Notes under the pieces: generated by a model
Databases searched by the model: none
Seen by the model: the letters and a program-made list of their open reading frames with translations, nothing else
Told to the model about the DNA's origin: nothing
NCBI GenBank assembly: GCA_021827245.1
Contig: JAKAWN010000017.1
Coordinates: 1 to 38,028 of the forward strand
Origin: Acidobacteriota bacterium
GTDB lineage: Bacteria; Acidobacteriota; Terriglobia; UBA7540
Direction: 5' to 3'
DNA: 38,028 bases
Position numbers and translations under genes: made by a program
In this document: piece after piece, positions 1-8,755 of the stretch
Position numbering within the stretch: position 1 is the stretch's first letter
Layout: each line of letters opens with the position of its first letter

Positions 1-1
1 G

Positions 2-1249
2 GATGAAGTTCTTAAGATTATTGTCTGGGCTGTTGGCCATGCCAAATCACTTTGCGCCGATGTGGAATTTTCCCCGGAGGATGCAGGCAGAACTGACCGG
101 AGCTATCTGATTGAATGTTGCCACGCTGCAGTGGAGGCCGGCGCAACGGTGCTGAATTTGCCGGATACTGTGGGGTACTGCCTTGAGCCTGAATACGAGA
201 AAATGTTTGCCGACGTGAAGGCGGGAGTTCCTGGAATTGAAAGAGTTATTTTGAGTACGCACACTCACGACGATCTGGGCCTGGCAGTGGCTAACACGCT
301 TGCCGGCGTCCGCGGCGGGGCACGCCAGGTGGAGTGCACTATCAACGGGATTGGCGAACGGGCAGGCAACGCGGCTCTGGAAGAAGTTGTGATGGCCGTT
401 TACGTGCGTCGGGATGTTGAACCTGTCCATACTGACATTCACACTGAGGAGCTTTATGCCGCAAGCCAAATGTTGATTCGCCTTACGGGGATGCAAGTCC
501 AAAGGAATAAAGCTGTGGTCGGACGTAATGCCTTTGCCCACGAAGCGGGCATCCACCAGGACGGTGTTTTGAAGAATGCGATCACCTATGAAATTATTTC
601 GCCCGAGACGGTCGGTATGCCGGCGAACCACATTGTCCTTGGGAAGCATTCCGGACGTCACGCACTGGTGAACCGTTATCGGGAATTGGGCTACGACCTC
701 ACAAAACCGGAACTCGAGCGTGCCTACCAGTTGTTTACACAGCTTGCCGATCGCAAGAAGAACGTCTACGACGAGGATCTGATCAGTATTGTTAGCGAGG
801 GATTTGAACATATCCCGGAACTTTACACTCTGAGGCTGCTCGAGAGCGTGTCGAACAGCGAAGGGCGCTCGACGGCAACCGTTGAACTGGAGCGGGATGG
901 GCAGTCCTACCGTGAATCGGCGACCGCCGAAGGCCCTTGCGATGCAGCGTTCCGGGCGATCGACCGCATTACAGGGACACCGGGCATTGTGGTCGATTTT
1001 TCTGTGCATACAGTAGGCGCGGGGGCTGATGGAACGGCGGAAGTCTCAATCCGGGCTCGATTTCAGGAGCGGGAGTTTACAGGCAAGTCGGTAAGCTGCA
1101 ATGTGGTCGAGGCGGGAGCTCGCGCCTATCTGCAGGCTGCGAACAAGGGAGTTTACGAAATCAGGCGGGCTGCGGAGCAGTCGGCTGCAGGGAGAGGTTC
1201 CGTTCACGAGAATGAGTTGGTCGATCGACTCTTGCCGGGGGGGTACTGA
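2..1249 (+). CDS. leuA: 2-isopropylmalate synthase, 5'-truncated by window edge
   Basis: Condenses acetyl-CoA with 2-oxoisovalerate, the first committed step of leucine synthesis. The frame is open to the left edge, so the N-terminal part of the TIM barrel is missing; about 415 residues are visible. Seen: [12 protein letters not shown], the metal-binding [11 protein letters not shown] segment, the [10 protein letters not shown] loop, [12 protein letters not shown] and [10 protein letters not shown], all typical of LeuA. The last ~120 residues match the regulatory LeuA dimer domain ([21 protein letters not shown] region), so leucine feedback inhibition is expected from family knowledge. Homocitrate or citramalate synthase are close relatives, but a leuB gene follows on the same strand and favours LeuA. 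Confidence 0.95.
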   Translation, partial: DEVLKIIVWAVGHAKSLCADVEFSPEDAGRTDRSYLIECCHAAVEAGATVLNLPDTVGYCLEPEYEKMFADVKAGVPGIERVILSTHTHDDLGLAVANTLAGVRGGARQVECTINGIGERAGNAALEEVVMAVYVRRDVEPVHTDIHTEELYAASQMLIRLTGMQVQRNKAVVGRNAFAHEAGIHQDGVLKNAITYEIISPETVGMPANHIVLGKHSGRHALVNRYRELGYDLTKPELERAYQLFTQLADRKKNVYDEDLISIVSEGFEHIPELYTLRLLESVSNSEGRSTATVELERDGQSYRESATAEGPCDAAFRAIDRITGTPGIVVDFSVHTVGAGADGTAEVSIRARFQEREFTGKSVSCNVVEAGARAYLQAANKGVYEIRRAAEQSAAGRGSVHENELVDRLLPGGY

Positions 1250-1608
1250 ACTCGCACGCGCTGTTGGCCGGCGCGGTGGACCAGGGGTGGCTTTTATCGG
1301 ACATACGACTCCCAACGCCTCAGTCCGCTTTTGAGACGGGAAACCATCTCCTTGGCAGGATCATTCACGTGCGGTTGTCTTCGCATTTCTCAGGACACAC
1401 TCCGTGTACAAGATGCGTAATTCCTGTCGGTGCGAGAGGACCTTGGCCGGTCCGGTTCAGCTCAATCCGAGTTTTGTAACCTATTGATAATAAATTGGTT
1501 GATTGTCATTCGGAATCTCGTGCTCCCGCAAGAAGCCCACATCAGTGCTTTAAGTTCAATATTATCTTGTTCTTTCAGGTATTCTTCGTGTAAGATGCCT
1601 GCTATCAA
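1250..1608 (+). other. leuA-leuB intergenic gap, no convincing gene
   Basis: A 359-base gap separates two genes of one pathway on the same strand. The first half is GC-rich and featureless. The second half (about 1470-1600) is AT-rich and could hold a promoter for leuB, but I see no good -35/-10 pair, no terminator hairpin and no T-box. An open frame here contains a run of branched-chain codons (about 1477-1530), but without a good start codon or an attenuator hairpin before leuB I do not call a leader peptide. Confidence 0.5.
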
Positions 1609-2724
1609 ATGCATGCAATATTCAAAATAGCTGTATTACCGGGTGATGGAATTGGACCAGAGGTAACCGAAGAAGCTCTCAAAATTTTGCGAGCGATTGA
1701 GGGCGTTATCGGGCCAAAATTTCGTTTCCAAACCGGACTGGTCGGAGGTTGTGCGATTGATGCCACCGCCGTTCCTCTTCCTCCGGAAACCATTTCAATC
1801 TGCAATCATGCCCAAGCGGTCCTTTTGGGGGCTGTAGGCGGACCTCGATGGGACTCGAGACGTCCGGATAGCCGGCCAGAGCATGGTTTGCTGCAGTTAC
1901 GTCAGAGGCTTAGGCTCTATGCGAACCTGCGGCCGGCTCGCGTCATCGATTCGTTGGTAGGCATCTCAGCGTTAAAGCCGGGCATCGTCAAGGGCACTGA
2001 TCTGGTCATTGTCAGGGAGCTGATGGGAGGAATTTATTTCGGCAATCCTCGCGGCATCTTTTCAAAGAACGGCGAGCGAATGGGAGTGAACACTGAGGTC
2101 TATCGCGAACACGAGATTGAGCGCGTTGCCCACCGGGCATTTCAGCTTGCCCGTTTGCGAAAGCGGAAGGTGACTTCGGTGGACAAGGCTAACGTGCTTG
2201 AAAGTTCACGGCTTTGGCGAGAAGTTGTGACTCGAGTCGGCCAGAGCTATCCCGACGTCGAACTGGAGCATCTTTACGTTGACAACTGCGCAATGCGCCT
2301 GATCGCAAAGCCGACCAGCTTTGATGTCGTCCTCACCAACAATATCTTCGGCGACATCCTGAGTGACGAGGCAGCTATGCTGACGGGCTCGATTGGCTTG
2401 TTGCCTTCGGCGAGCCTGGGCGAACGATCAGGTTTGTATGAGCCCGTGCATGGGTCTGCGCCTGATATTGCGGGCAAGAAACTCGCCAATCCCATAGCGG
2501 CGATTGCTTCAGCGGCGCTCATGTTGCGCTATTCCTTTCGCATGGAACGCCCAGCGGCGGCGATTGAGACAGCCATCGAAAGAGTCCTCAAGCGCGGAGC
2601 CCGGACCCCGGATCTGCCAGGCCGCAAACGTTCTCTTTCAACCGCCCGCATGGGGAACCTGATTGCCGAGGAAACAACAAAACTGCTTGCGTCGCCGCGC
2701 TTCTATCCGAAAGGGAAAGCATAA
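1609..2724 (+). CDS. leuB: 3-isopropylmalate dehydrogenase
   Basis: NAD-dependent oxidative decarboxylation of 3-isopropylmalate to 2-oxoisocaproate in leucine synthesis. 371 residues, normal for the family. Seen: the N-terminal LPGDGIGPEV loop, RELMGGIYFG with the substrate-binding arginine region, VDKANVLESS, the DNCAMRLI and NIFGDILSDEA metal-binding segments, and the NAD-binding YEPVHGSAPDIAGK. The ATG at 1609 is the only start giving a normal N-terminus (MHAIFKIAVLPGDG); no strong Shine-Dalgarno is visible. leuCD are not in the window, so the leucine genes are at least partly scattered. Confidence 0.95.
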   Translation: MHAIFKIAVLPGDGIGPEVTEEALKILRAIEGVIGPKFRFQTGLVGGCAIDATAVPLPPETISICNHAQAVLLGAVGGPRWDSRRPDSRPEHGLLQLRQRLRLYANLRPARVIDSLVGISALKPGIVKGTDLVIVRELMGGIYFGNPRGIFSKNGERMGVNTEVYREHEIERVAHRAFQLARLRKRKVTSVDKANVLESSRLWREVVTRVGQSYPDVELEHLYVDNCAMRLIAKPTSFDVVLTNNIFGDILSDEAAMLTGSIGLLPSASLGERSGLYEPVHGSAPDIAGKKLANPIAAIASAALMLRYSFRMERPAAAIETAIERVLKRGARTPDLPGRKRSLSTARMGNLIAEETTKLLASPRFYPKGKA

Positions 2725-2878
2725 GAGCGCGCTATTTTCCGCCTCAATCGGGCAATCTTTTGTGAGCGAGGGCGCGGAAGGCCATTGCAATCTTGTTGGC
2801 TTTCGAGTTAATATGCAGGTCGACGAGGGGGCGGGCGGTCTTTTCCGCCATGAAATATGATAGCAGGAGCATTTTGTT

Positions 2879-3397
2879 ATGTGGTGGGAAAAGGAAAAGA
2901 AGTTGCAGTCCAGTGTTCCAACTTCACAGACAGCCGTCCCCGTATCCTCAGTAACTTCTAAGGTGGAAACCTCTATGCCTGAAAGCAATCGAAGAGATGC
3001 AAGTGTAGGTTCTCATGGCCAGCCACAGGCTGTCATCGGCCCTTCAATCGTTTTGAAAGGAGAACTCTCCGCAAACGAAGATCTGGTCATCGAGGGTCAG
3101 TTCGAAGGAACTGTCAACCTGCAAGACCACTGTCTGACTGTCGGAACGAACGGAAAAGTCAAGGCCGAAATCCAGGCTCGGCAGGTGATTATCCTGGGAT
3201 CGGTCAATGGGAACGTGAACGCGCGTGACAAGATTGAGGTGCGCCGTAGCGGCAATGTGACGGGAGATTTGACTTCAGCCAGCATCTCAATCGAGGAAGG
3301 GGCCTATTTCAAAGGAAGTATCGATATCCTCCGCGAAGCAAGACAGGAAGAACGTACTCCCATTACTGCCGCAACCGCTTACAGTGACAACGACTAA
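2879..3397 (+). CDS. bactofilin family cytoskeletal protein
   Basis: 172 residues. A polar, low-complexity N-terminal tail of about 55 residues is followed by a bactofilin (DUF583) beta-helix core: IVLKGELSANEDLVIEGQFEGT, then repeating G-x-V/I-x-A units (GKVKAEIQARQVIILGSVNG, IEVRRSGNVTGDL) to the end. Bactofilins polymerise without nucleotide and scaffold cell-shape or envelope proteins. An AGGAG sequence at about 2866 supports the ATG at 2879. It is followed 84 bases later by the methyltransferase-like gene; a functional link is not evident. Confidence 0.88.
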   Translation: MWWEKEKKLQSSVPTSQTAVPVSSVTSKVETSMPESNRRDASVGSHGQPQAVIGPSIVLKGELSANEDLVIEGQFEGTVNLQDHCLTVGTNGKVKAEIQARQVIILGSVNGNVNARDKIEVRRSGNVTGDLTSASISIEEGAYFKGSIDILREARQEERTPITAATAYSDND

Positions 3398-3481
3398 AGA
3401 AGCGTATGTTCTTGTCGACTTGCAGCAGAGGCCGGTCGCGTAGCGTTTCAGTTATGCTAATCTAGTGGTGACGCGTTTCAC

Positions 3482-4186
3482 GTGGTTCGTGCCGCGGTTG
3501 CGCTGGCGCGGGGTTATCTGTGTCGTTTGAGTTTGCCGATGTTTTTAGTCAAGGCCCGGGAGGATTTCCGAAGCAGGGGTTCTGCACGTAGCAGCTCCGC
3601 GGTACCAAGTCAGGCTCTTGAGTGGATTTGGAAGTATTTGCAGGACGTGACAAGTCCTCACGTTCTGGATTGCGGCAATGTTTCTTCGGCCACTGTAAGT
3701 GCGCTGACACAGCGGCGTGCAAAGGTCTATGTCGCGGATCTGATCGCTCCTTTGCAACGCAATGATCCTGCCTATTGGCGACATTCGGAAAAAGAGATTG
3801 TTTTCTGCCTGGACGAACTGCTCAGACGAGTACCTGGTATCCCTCCTGCTTCGCTCCGGCTCATTTGCTGCTGGCATCTCCTCGATCTGGTTCCTCGCAA
3901 CCATCTGCCCGAGCTTGTGAAATTCCTTCTCGCTCTCCTTGAGCCCGGCGGAATATTCTTCTGTTTCCTCCGTGAGCCCAACCTTGCGATGGGAAAAGAC
4001 GGCCGATGGAGGTTTGAGACCCTCACAACGCTCGGGGCCGAGCGTGAGGGGGTCGGGCAGTTTCCGAATGCGCCGCTTACGAACCGCGAGGTTGAAAAAC
4101 TGACAGCAGGGTACAGTCTCAAGACCTTCCTCACTCGCTCTCATCGGCGGGAAGTGGTGGTCTTGAGAGCGGAAGAAGAGGTTTGA
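3482..4186 (+). CDS. SAM-dependent methyltransferase-like protein
   Basis: 234 residues. The middle reads like a class I methyltransferase Rossmann fold: VLDCGNVSSATVSALTQRRA (motif I-like, but poor in glycine), KVYVADL (acidic end of beta-2), RLICCWHLLDLVP (motif IV position) and a following LLALLEPGGIFFCFLRE strand. The glycine-rich SAM loop is degenerate, so catalytic activity is uncertain. The start is either GTG 3482 or ATG 3539; neither has a strong ribosome-binding site. Its stop codon directly abuts the ATG of the next gene, so the two are probably co-translated. Confidence 0.55.
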   Translation: MVRAAVALARGYLCRLSLPMFLVKAREDFRSRGSARSSSAVPSQALEWIWKYLQDVTSPHVLDCGNVSSATVSALTQRRAKVYVADLIAPLQRNDPAYWRHSEKEIVFCLDELLRRVPGIPPASLRLICCWHLLDLVPRNHLPELVKFLLALLEPGGIFFCFLREPNLAMGKDGRWRFETLTTLGAEREGVGQFPNAPLTNREVEKLTAGYSLKTFLTRSHRREVVVLRAEEEV

Positions 4187-5125
4187 ATGAAGTCGATGAG
4201 ATTACTGATTTTGGCAACGGTTTTGACAGTGTGGATTGGCGTAGCCCCCTTGTTTGGGCAAGATCTGGTCACGGAGGCCCTGAATAGCTTTCCGACGGAT
4301 ACAATTCGGCTGGAATATTCAAGTCCTGAAACACTGCGTAAGCTGCCTGACTATGCCAGCTTGCGCCAACACTACATGGGTCCCCGTCTCAAAGAGCTTA
4401 TTACCTCGATGGCCGAGCTTGGGGTCGCCGAGAATGATGTCGACCAACTTGTATTGGGCTGGAGCGTCGACGAGTCCAATGTAAATCTTTATGGGTTTGC
4501 CGGTGGACACTTTCGTCCTGATGTTCTCGAGGCTCGCGCAGCAGCGAGAAATATCCCTGCCCAGCAGATTGGGGGGAAACCCGGCTATTGCCTTGGAGCG
4601 GGCCTGGAGACGCAATGCGTCGTTGTCCTGAGCCCGACCGAAGGCGCCTTTGGAACTCTTGGCACGCTGAGCCAGATCATGGGAGCCCTGAATGGTGGCG
4701 GACCTGCGCTCGGATCGAATTTCACTTTTGCCCAGGCTGTAAAGCAGGAACAGAAGGGAGCGCCAATATGGGGTGTTGCAATTGCTTCCGCCGTCGCATC
4801 GTGGTTCAAAGGCTGGATGCCCAGGCAGAACGACGTTGAATTGGATTGGGCAAAGGTATTCCAGGGCGTGAACGTCCTCGGTTACAACATCCAGACTGGC
4901 AACGATGTCCAGCTCAACCTTGACCTTTATTGCCAGTCAGGGGAAGTTGCGGGAAGCCTCAGGCAGGTGCTCGAAGGGCTTAAGCTGGCCCAACAGATTG
5001 CCTGGCAGAATCAGAATCCCAACAAACCCAATCCTTTTCAGAAAATGCAATTGACCCAGCAAGGCAGCCAGGTTGGTGTCACCTTGGTGGCGGATTACAG
5101 CGAGATTTCCGGCTCAGGGCTGTAA
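4187..5125 (+). CDS. secreted protein of unknown function
   Basis: 312 residues with a clear Sec signal peptide (MKSMRLLILATVLTVWIGVAPLFGQ by composition, cleavage likely near residue 24). The mature part is soluble-looking, without lipobox or further membrane segments; it contains GYCLGAGLETQCVVV and a Gly/Ala-rich GTLGTLSQIMGALNGGGPALG stretch. I do not recognise a family. The ATG immediately follows the TGA of the methyltransferase-like gene (no gap), which indicates a two-gene operon. It converges with the gene at 5172, with only 46 bases between the stops. Confidence 0.7.
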   Translation: MKSMRLLILATVLTVWIGVAPLFGQDLVTEALNSFPTDTIRLEYSSPETLRKLPDYASLRQHYMGPRLKELITSMAELGVAENDVDQLVLGWSVDESNVNLYGFAGGHFRPDVLEARAAARNIPAQQIGGKPGYCLGAGLETQCVVVLSPTEGAFGTLGTLSQIMGALNGGGPALGSNFTFAQAVKQEQKGAPIWGVAIASAVASWFKGWMPRQNDVELDWAKVFQGVNVLGYNIQTGNDVQLNLDLYCQSGEVAGSLRQVLEGLKLAQQIAWQNQNPNKPNPFQKMQLTQQGSQVGVTLVADYSEISGSGL

Positions 5126-5171
5126 AGGATCGTACTTGCTGGAGGAGCCAGTAGAAACATCCAGAAACTGT

Positions 5172-5867
5172 TCATACTACGCCTGGAATCGTCAGAGGGC
5201 CGAGGAGCCGGATGCGGCACTTTGTTTCGGGAGGCACGTTCACATTGTTTCCCCGCCTTAAGAACAGCTCGTAACTGACAAAAGCCACGGCGCTTGCAGG
5301 AGCGGCCACGGTCAGAGCGGCAGAACTGGCGATAGCCAATCTTGCTGCGGTAAGACCTCCTATCCCTGCTACTCCTGTCAGGAATATCTTCCACGATCTC
5401 CGTCTGTGTCCTTGCACGTGCCCTTCGGCATCAAGTTCTCCCGCTAAGCCCTTGCTTTTTTCCAGGCGGGTCATGATTGCTGAAACGCGAACCTGCTCTC
5501 CGTCGGGCAATGTAACATGGTCAAAACGGAAGGCGATTTCCCCATTCCGTCTCATCCACTTTGGACGGCGGATTGAGGTGATGTGTCCGTCGAAAAGTGT
5601 CCCCTTGGGCAGGGCCACATGGCCGTCGATGTATACGGGCTCAGTCATCTCAGCGGAAACCGGGTCATTAACATGACTGACCAAAGTATGCATTCCCGAT
5701 AGGAGACGGGCGTTGACCATTGTCGCTGCCGGGACTGTTAAAGCCAGTGAGTTGGCAACAGGACGGTGAGGGACTTCGCTCCGGCGGACTAGAGCTACCC
5801 CTCGTGCTGCAAAGCACAAGGGTGTTGCCAATAAGAATACGAATAAAGTGCTAACCAGTCGTCGCAT
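5172..5867 (-). CDS. exported protein with hydrophobic C-terminal segment, unknown function
   Basis: 231 residues beginning with a signal peptide (MRRLVSTLFVFLLATPLCFA). Residues ~45-140 form a beta-rich domain with phrases such as VPAATMVNARLLSGMHT, DGHVALPKGTLFDGHI and VTLPDGEQVRVSAI, reminiscent of the TrbI/VirB10 C-terminal beta domain, where a similar strand order handles envelope cargo; that resemblance is by eye only. Residues ~165-205 are a Gly/Ala-rich hydrophobic stretch able to span or associate with a membrane. No other conjugation or secretion genes lie nearby, so I infer a stand-alone envelope protein. Confidence 0.62.
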   Translation of the reverse strand: MRRLVSTLFVFLLATPLCFAARGVALVRRSEVPHRPVANSLALTVPAATMVNARLLSGMHTLVSHVNDPVSAEMTEPVYIDGHVALPKGTLFDGHITSIRRPKWMRRNGEIAFRFDHVTLPDGEQVRVSAIMTRLEKSKGLAGELDAEGHVQGHRRRSWKIFLTGVAGIGGLTAARLAIASSAALTVAAPASAVAFVSYELFLRRGNNVNVPPETKCRIRLLGPLTIPGVV

Positions 5868-6021
5868 TGTTTTTCCTCACAAAGGCCAGCATAACTTTCG
5901 CCAAGAGGATTTCGATGGGCTTTACAGTTTGCCCCTCTCGACCTGGCGCGAGCCGAAAATTTACCCTATAGCGAGATTGGGGATGTTCTCTGCCAAACGC
6001 AGAACCCCTTTAGGAAACTCT

Positions 6022-6053
6022 ATTATAAGAGAATCGACCAAATCCGTTGTCAA
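6022..6053 (-). promoter_or_regulatory. weak promoter candidate for the exported protein gene
   Basis: On the minus strand a perfect TATAAT (6022-6027) lies downstream of a perfect TTGACA (6048-6053), but the spacer is 20 bases, longer than the usual 16-18. The region 5868-6144 is AT-rich and otherwise empty. If used, the leader would be about 150 nt. Confidence 0.35.
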
Positions 6054-6144
6054 AAAATTGTCAAATTTCAACTGGCGCGGTGGCAAAACAAAAGCCAGCA
6101 CTTTCCCCAATCGCCGGCCCAATCCGAGGGAGCAGCTAATTGCA

Positions 6145-6354
6145 TTACCCCACCTTAGTCACTTTGTCTGCTTGAGGCCCTTTTTGCCCCTGTACGATTT
6201 CAAACTCGACGGTGTCCCCTTCCTGGAGTGACTTAAACCCGTCACCTTCGATTGCCGAATAATGCACAAAGACATCGGCTCCTCCATCTTGCCCGATGAA
6301 GCCGTACCCCTTGCTGTTATTAAACCACTTCACCTTACCCTGAAGACGTGCCAC
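6145..6354 (-). CDS. csp: cold-shock protein, CspA family
   Basis: 69 residues, a single cold-shock OB-fold domain. Seen: the [16 protein letters not shown] start with RNP1 (KGYGFI) and the [12 protein letters not shown]2 motif, followed by the usual [20 protein letters not shown]. These proteins bind single-stranded RNA/DNA and act as RNA chaperones; in E. coli some melt terminator hairpins. The start is GTG at 6354, preceded by a strong AAGGAGG. Upstream is a strong promoter and a leader of about 140 nt that contains an intrinsic-terminator-like hairpin, suggesting regulated read-through. Confidence 0.95.
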   Translation of the reverse strand: MARLQGKVKWFNNSKGYGFIGQDGGADVFVHYSAIEGDGFKSLQEGDTVEFEIVQGQKGPQADKVTKVG

Positions 6355-6411
6355 TTGCTTTCCTCCTTAATCGCTGAGCATTGGTGATCGATGGTGCATC
6401 GGAAGGATCTT

Positions 6412-6449
6412 AAAAAAGAAAAAGCCAGGAATCCCCCGGACTCCCGGCC
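6412..6449 (-). terminator. intrinsic terminator-like hairpin in the csp leader
   Basis: On the minus strand GCCGGGA (6442-6448) pairs with TCCTGGC (6424-6430, one G-U pair) around an 11-base loop, followed by TTTTTCTTTTTT (6412-6423). It has the form of a rho-independent terminator. It lies downstream of the strong promoter at 6505-6532 and upstream of csp, so it is inside the inferred csp leader; it would also stop read-through from the NUDIX gene. Confidence 0.72.
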
Positions 6450-6504
6450 TTCCATTCAAGAACACGTTCCTGATGCGAACACCGTGCAAACTCCCTGGCG
6501 ACTA

Positions 6505-6532
6505 AGTATATATTTTGCAATTAGCTTGTCAA
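6505..6532 (-). promoter_or_regulatory. sigma70-type promoter for csp
   Basis: Minus strand: TTGACA at 6527-6532, a 16-base spacer, TATACT at 6505-6510. The surrounding sequence is AT-rich compared with neighbours. Transcription would begin near 6497, giving a leader of roughly 140 nt before the csp GTG at 6354. Confidence 0.7.
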
Positions 6533-6570
6533 GAGAATATTGACTTATAAGTCGCGGGCACAAACTTGCA

Positions 6571-7128
6571 CTAGTGGGTACCTCCGCGACGGCCGATGCC
6601 TTGCTTGAAGCAAACCCACAGCAAGCCCACCAGCGTTTTCCCATCAATGATTTTCTTGTCACAGAGGAGTTTTTCAACTTGGATTCTAGAGAATGCACCA
6701 ACTTGGATCCTCTCATCAGCTTCAGGCTTAGCCTTTGACAGCGTCAAATCAGTCGCCTCGACCAGATGCATGCGCTCTGTCAGAAACCCCGGGCTGGAAT
6801 AAAAAGACAAAAGCCGCTTCACGGAACCAGCCTTGTACCCGGCTTCTTCCAGCAGCTCGCGCCGTGCTGCGCGGAGGACGCTCTCGCCGAGCTCCATGGA
6901 ACCTGCTATAAGCTCCCATAAGCTTTTCCGGGCAGCGTAGCGGTATTGGCGAACCAGAATGATGTCTCCATTGGGAAGACGAGGCATTACGACCACTGAA
7001 CCGGGATGCTCCACGACCTCGCGGAAAGCCTTTACATCTCCGGGTTCGATCACGCGATCAAGTTTGAGAGAAACAACCCGGCCCTTGTACAAGCTCCTGC
7101 TGCTCAAAACGCGTACACTTTGACCCAT
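6571..7128 (-). CDS. NUDIX hydrolase, ADP-ribose pyrophosphatase-like
   Basis: Hydrolyses a nucleoside diphosphate linked to another moiety, probably ADP-ribose. The Nudix box is intact: GSMELGESVLRAARRELLEEAGY fits G-x5-E-x7-R-E-x2-E-E-x-G. Before it comes ILVRQYRYAARKSLWELIAG, typical of the ADPRase subgroup, and after it SPGFLTERMHLVEATDL, matching the family's proline/glutamate segment. With ATG 7128 the protein is 185 residues, normal for the family, and an AAGGAGG lies 13 bases upstream. A TTG at 7227 would add 33 residues and overlap the preceding gene's stop; I judge it less likely. Confidence 0.9.
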   Translation of the reverse strand: MGQSVRVLSSRSLYKGRVVSLKLDRVIEPGDVKAFREVVEHPGSVVVMPRLPNGDIILVRQYRYAARKSLWELIAGSMELGESVLRAARRELLEEAGYKAGSVKRLLSFYSSPGFLTERMHLVEATDLTLSKAKPEADERIQVGAFSRIQVEKLLCDKKIIDGKTLVGLLWVCFKQGIGRRGGTH

Positions 7129-7223
7129 GCGGAAACCAAGGCCTCCTTTTCTCTCTCCCACAGAAACTCGTTTGCGAGTTCTGGCGGATCTACGAAAGGC
7201 GTGGAACGATGGTGTGAAAACGA

Positions 7224-7652
7224 TCAAGTCGAAATTGCAAAGTTCTCAATGATAGACTTGGCAGTTTTCGTATCCTTTGCAGCCTTCAAAGCGTCACGGT
7301 CGTGTTCAAGTGCGGATTTGAGCTTAACATAGGTTTGAAGTTTGCTCTTGATTGCGGCGACTTGTTCCTTTGTCGCCGTCGTGTTCTTGGCTGATTTGTT
7401 CAGGCAATCGATGAGGCTATTAATCACGCCGAGCGAAAGGGTGAGCCGCGTAAGGCAGCTTTGCTCGTGGTACTCCTTTTCAAAATCGGAAAGGTTTTCC
7501 TTTTTAACTGTGCTGATCAGGTTGTTTATGCTCAGGAGGTAGCTCTTGACCATTCCCTCATCGTCGTCACATGTTTGACCGAAGAACGGATGGATGGACA
7601 GCCCGAACAAAAAGGACGCTGTAAGAATAACCATCAGGATTCGGCGTTTCAT
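7224..7652 (-). CDS. small secreted protein of unknown function
   Basis: 142 residues with a signal peptide (MKRRILMVILTASFLFGLSIHPFFGQ composition) and a helical, lysine-rich mature part with three cysteines (TCDDDEG, HEQSCLT, LIDCLNK). No recognised family. ATG 7652 is preceded by AAGGAG at a good distance. It lies just upstream of the NUDIX gene on the same strand, so they may share a transcript. Confidence 0.7.
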   Translation of the reverse strand: MKRRILMVILTASFLFGLSIHPFFGQTCDDDEGMVKSYLLSINNLISTVKKENLSDFEKEYHEQSCLTRLTLSLGVINSLIDCLNKSAKNTTATKEQVAAIKSKLQTYVKLKSALEHDRDALKAAKDTKTAKSIIENFAIST

Positions 7653-7907
7653 GGCCGCTCCTTTCTTTTAAACCGGGCTTGCTTGAAGCATGTTGCAGGC
7701 CTCAATCCGGGAATTCGGAGGCCTTCTCGTGGCACATACTAACACAACTAAAAGACCGGAGAGCAGGATTCCTGATTCGTCCTTTGTTGGCGGTGGTCCC
7801 GGTTCGCTGGAAAGCACGGCCGTACCGAGAGCTCATGTGGACTGGTATACTGATTCTCGTGATTGACTGTCTTGGCGCGGGGCAAACCTGCAAAAGGAAG
7901 GAAGAGG

Positions 7908-8681
7908 ATGAAGATTTCAGCGCTCATTGTGGACGACGAGCAACCCGCACGGGATGAACTGGCCTACTTGCTTAGGAACTTTCCGGATGTCGATATTGTG
8001 GGGCAAGGCAAGAATGGTGTTGAGGCCGTCAGTCTTGTCCGCGAACTGAATCCTACTCTTGTATTCCTGGATGTTCAAATGCCTGGCCTTGATGGCTTCG
8101 GTGTGATCAAGAAACTGCTGGATAGGAACGCGCGTCTGCCCTATTTTGTTTTTGTCACAGCTTATGATCACTATGCCGTGCGTGCGTTTGAAGTGAATGC
8201 CGTGGATTACCTGCTCAAGCCTATCGAGCGAAATCGGCTTGAAAGAGCTTTGCAGCGCGTACGTGGGATGGTGGAGGCGTCGGAGGCGGCTTTCGAGAAA
8301 CTGGACCGGCTGGTGCAAATGATCGAAGACCGGCCGCCCTTATCCTCCAGTAAGCTTGTTGTGAAGAGCGGAAACCGCCTGGTGCTCGTGGACTCCTCCG
8401 ACATCATCTACGCGACGATCGAAGACGGTGTGATCAGCATTGTGACCAAAGACCTTGAAGGTCAGTCCAATTTCAGAACAGTGGAAGAACTGCAGAGCAA
8501 CCTCGACCCCAACATCTTCTGGCGAGTTCACCGCTCCTATCTCGTGAATGTTAACCGGATCAAAGAAGTTGTGCCATGGTTCAAAAGCTCCTATCAACTG
8601 AAGATGCAGGACCGGCGCGAAACAGAGATTCCAGTGAGCCGCGCGCAAACACGGAAACTTCGGCAACTGCTGAATCTTTGA
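7908..8681 (+). CDS. LytTR-type response regulator
   Basis: 257 residues. Residues 1-120 are a receiver domain: the acidic pair VDDE (D9, D10), phospho-acceptor D55 in FLDVQMPG, T/S region FVTAYDHYAVRAFE and K in LLKPIERN. Residues ~155-257 are a LytTR DNA-binding domain (LVDSSDIIYATIEDGVISIVT, FWRVHRSYLVNVNRIKEV, IPVSRAQTRKLRQLL). The AlgR/LytR family usually pairs with a LytS-type sensor kinase, but none is in the window, so this is an orphan regulator here. ATG 7908 is chosen for its GGAAGGAAGAGG ribosome-binding site; an upstream in-frame GTG at 7863 adds a poor N-terminus. An extended -10 (TGGTATACT, 7843-7851) may be its promoter. Confidence 0.93.
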   Translation: MKISALIVDDEQPARDELAYLLRNFPDVDIVGQGKNGVEAVSLVRELNPTLVFLDVQMPGLDGFGVIKKLLDRNARLPYFVFVTAYDHYAVRAFEVNAVDYLLKPIERNRLERALQRVRGMVEASEAAFEKLDRLVQMIEDRPPLSSSKLVVKSGNRLVLVDSSDIIYATIEDGVISIVTKDLEGQSNFRTVEELQSNLDPNIFWRVHRSYLVNVNRIKEVVPWFKSSYQLKMQDRRETEIPVSRAQTRKLRQLLNL

Positions 8682-8755
8682 AGACTTCTGCCCGTGCCCG
8701 ATTGCGCCTGGTGCCCAGGTGGTTGTGCACTGCCATGTCAGGAGTTGGGAGAGAT

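Noticed and set aside
47..1009. Long minus-strand frame opposite leuA
   Set aside because: LeuA is certain on the plus strand; the antisense frame shows no family features.
1430..1630. Possible leucine leader peptide before leuB, with a run of Leu/Ile/Val codons
   Set aside because: No sound start codon or ribosome-binding site, no attenuator hairpin or T-run between it and leuB, and AT-rich promoter DNA gives such codons by chance.
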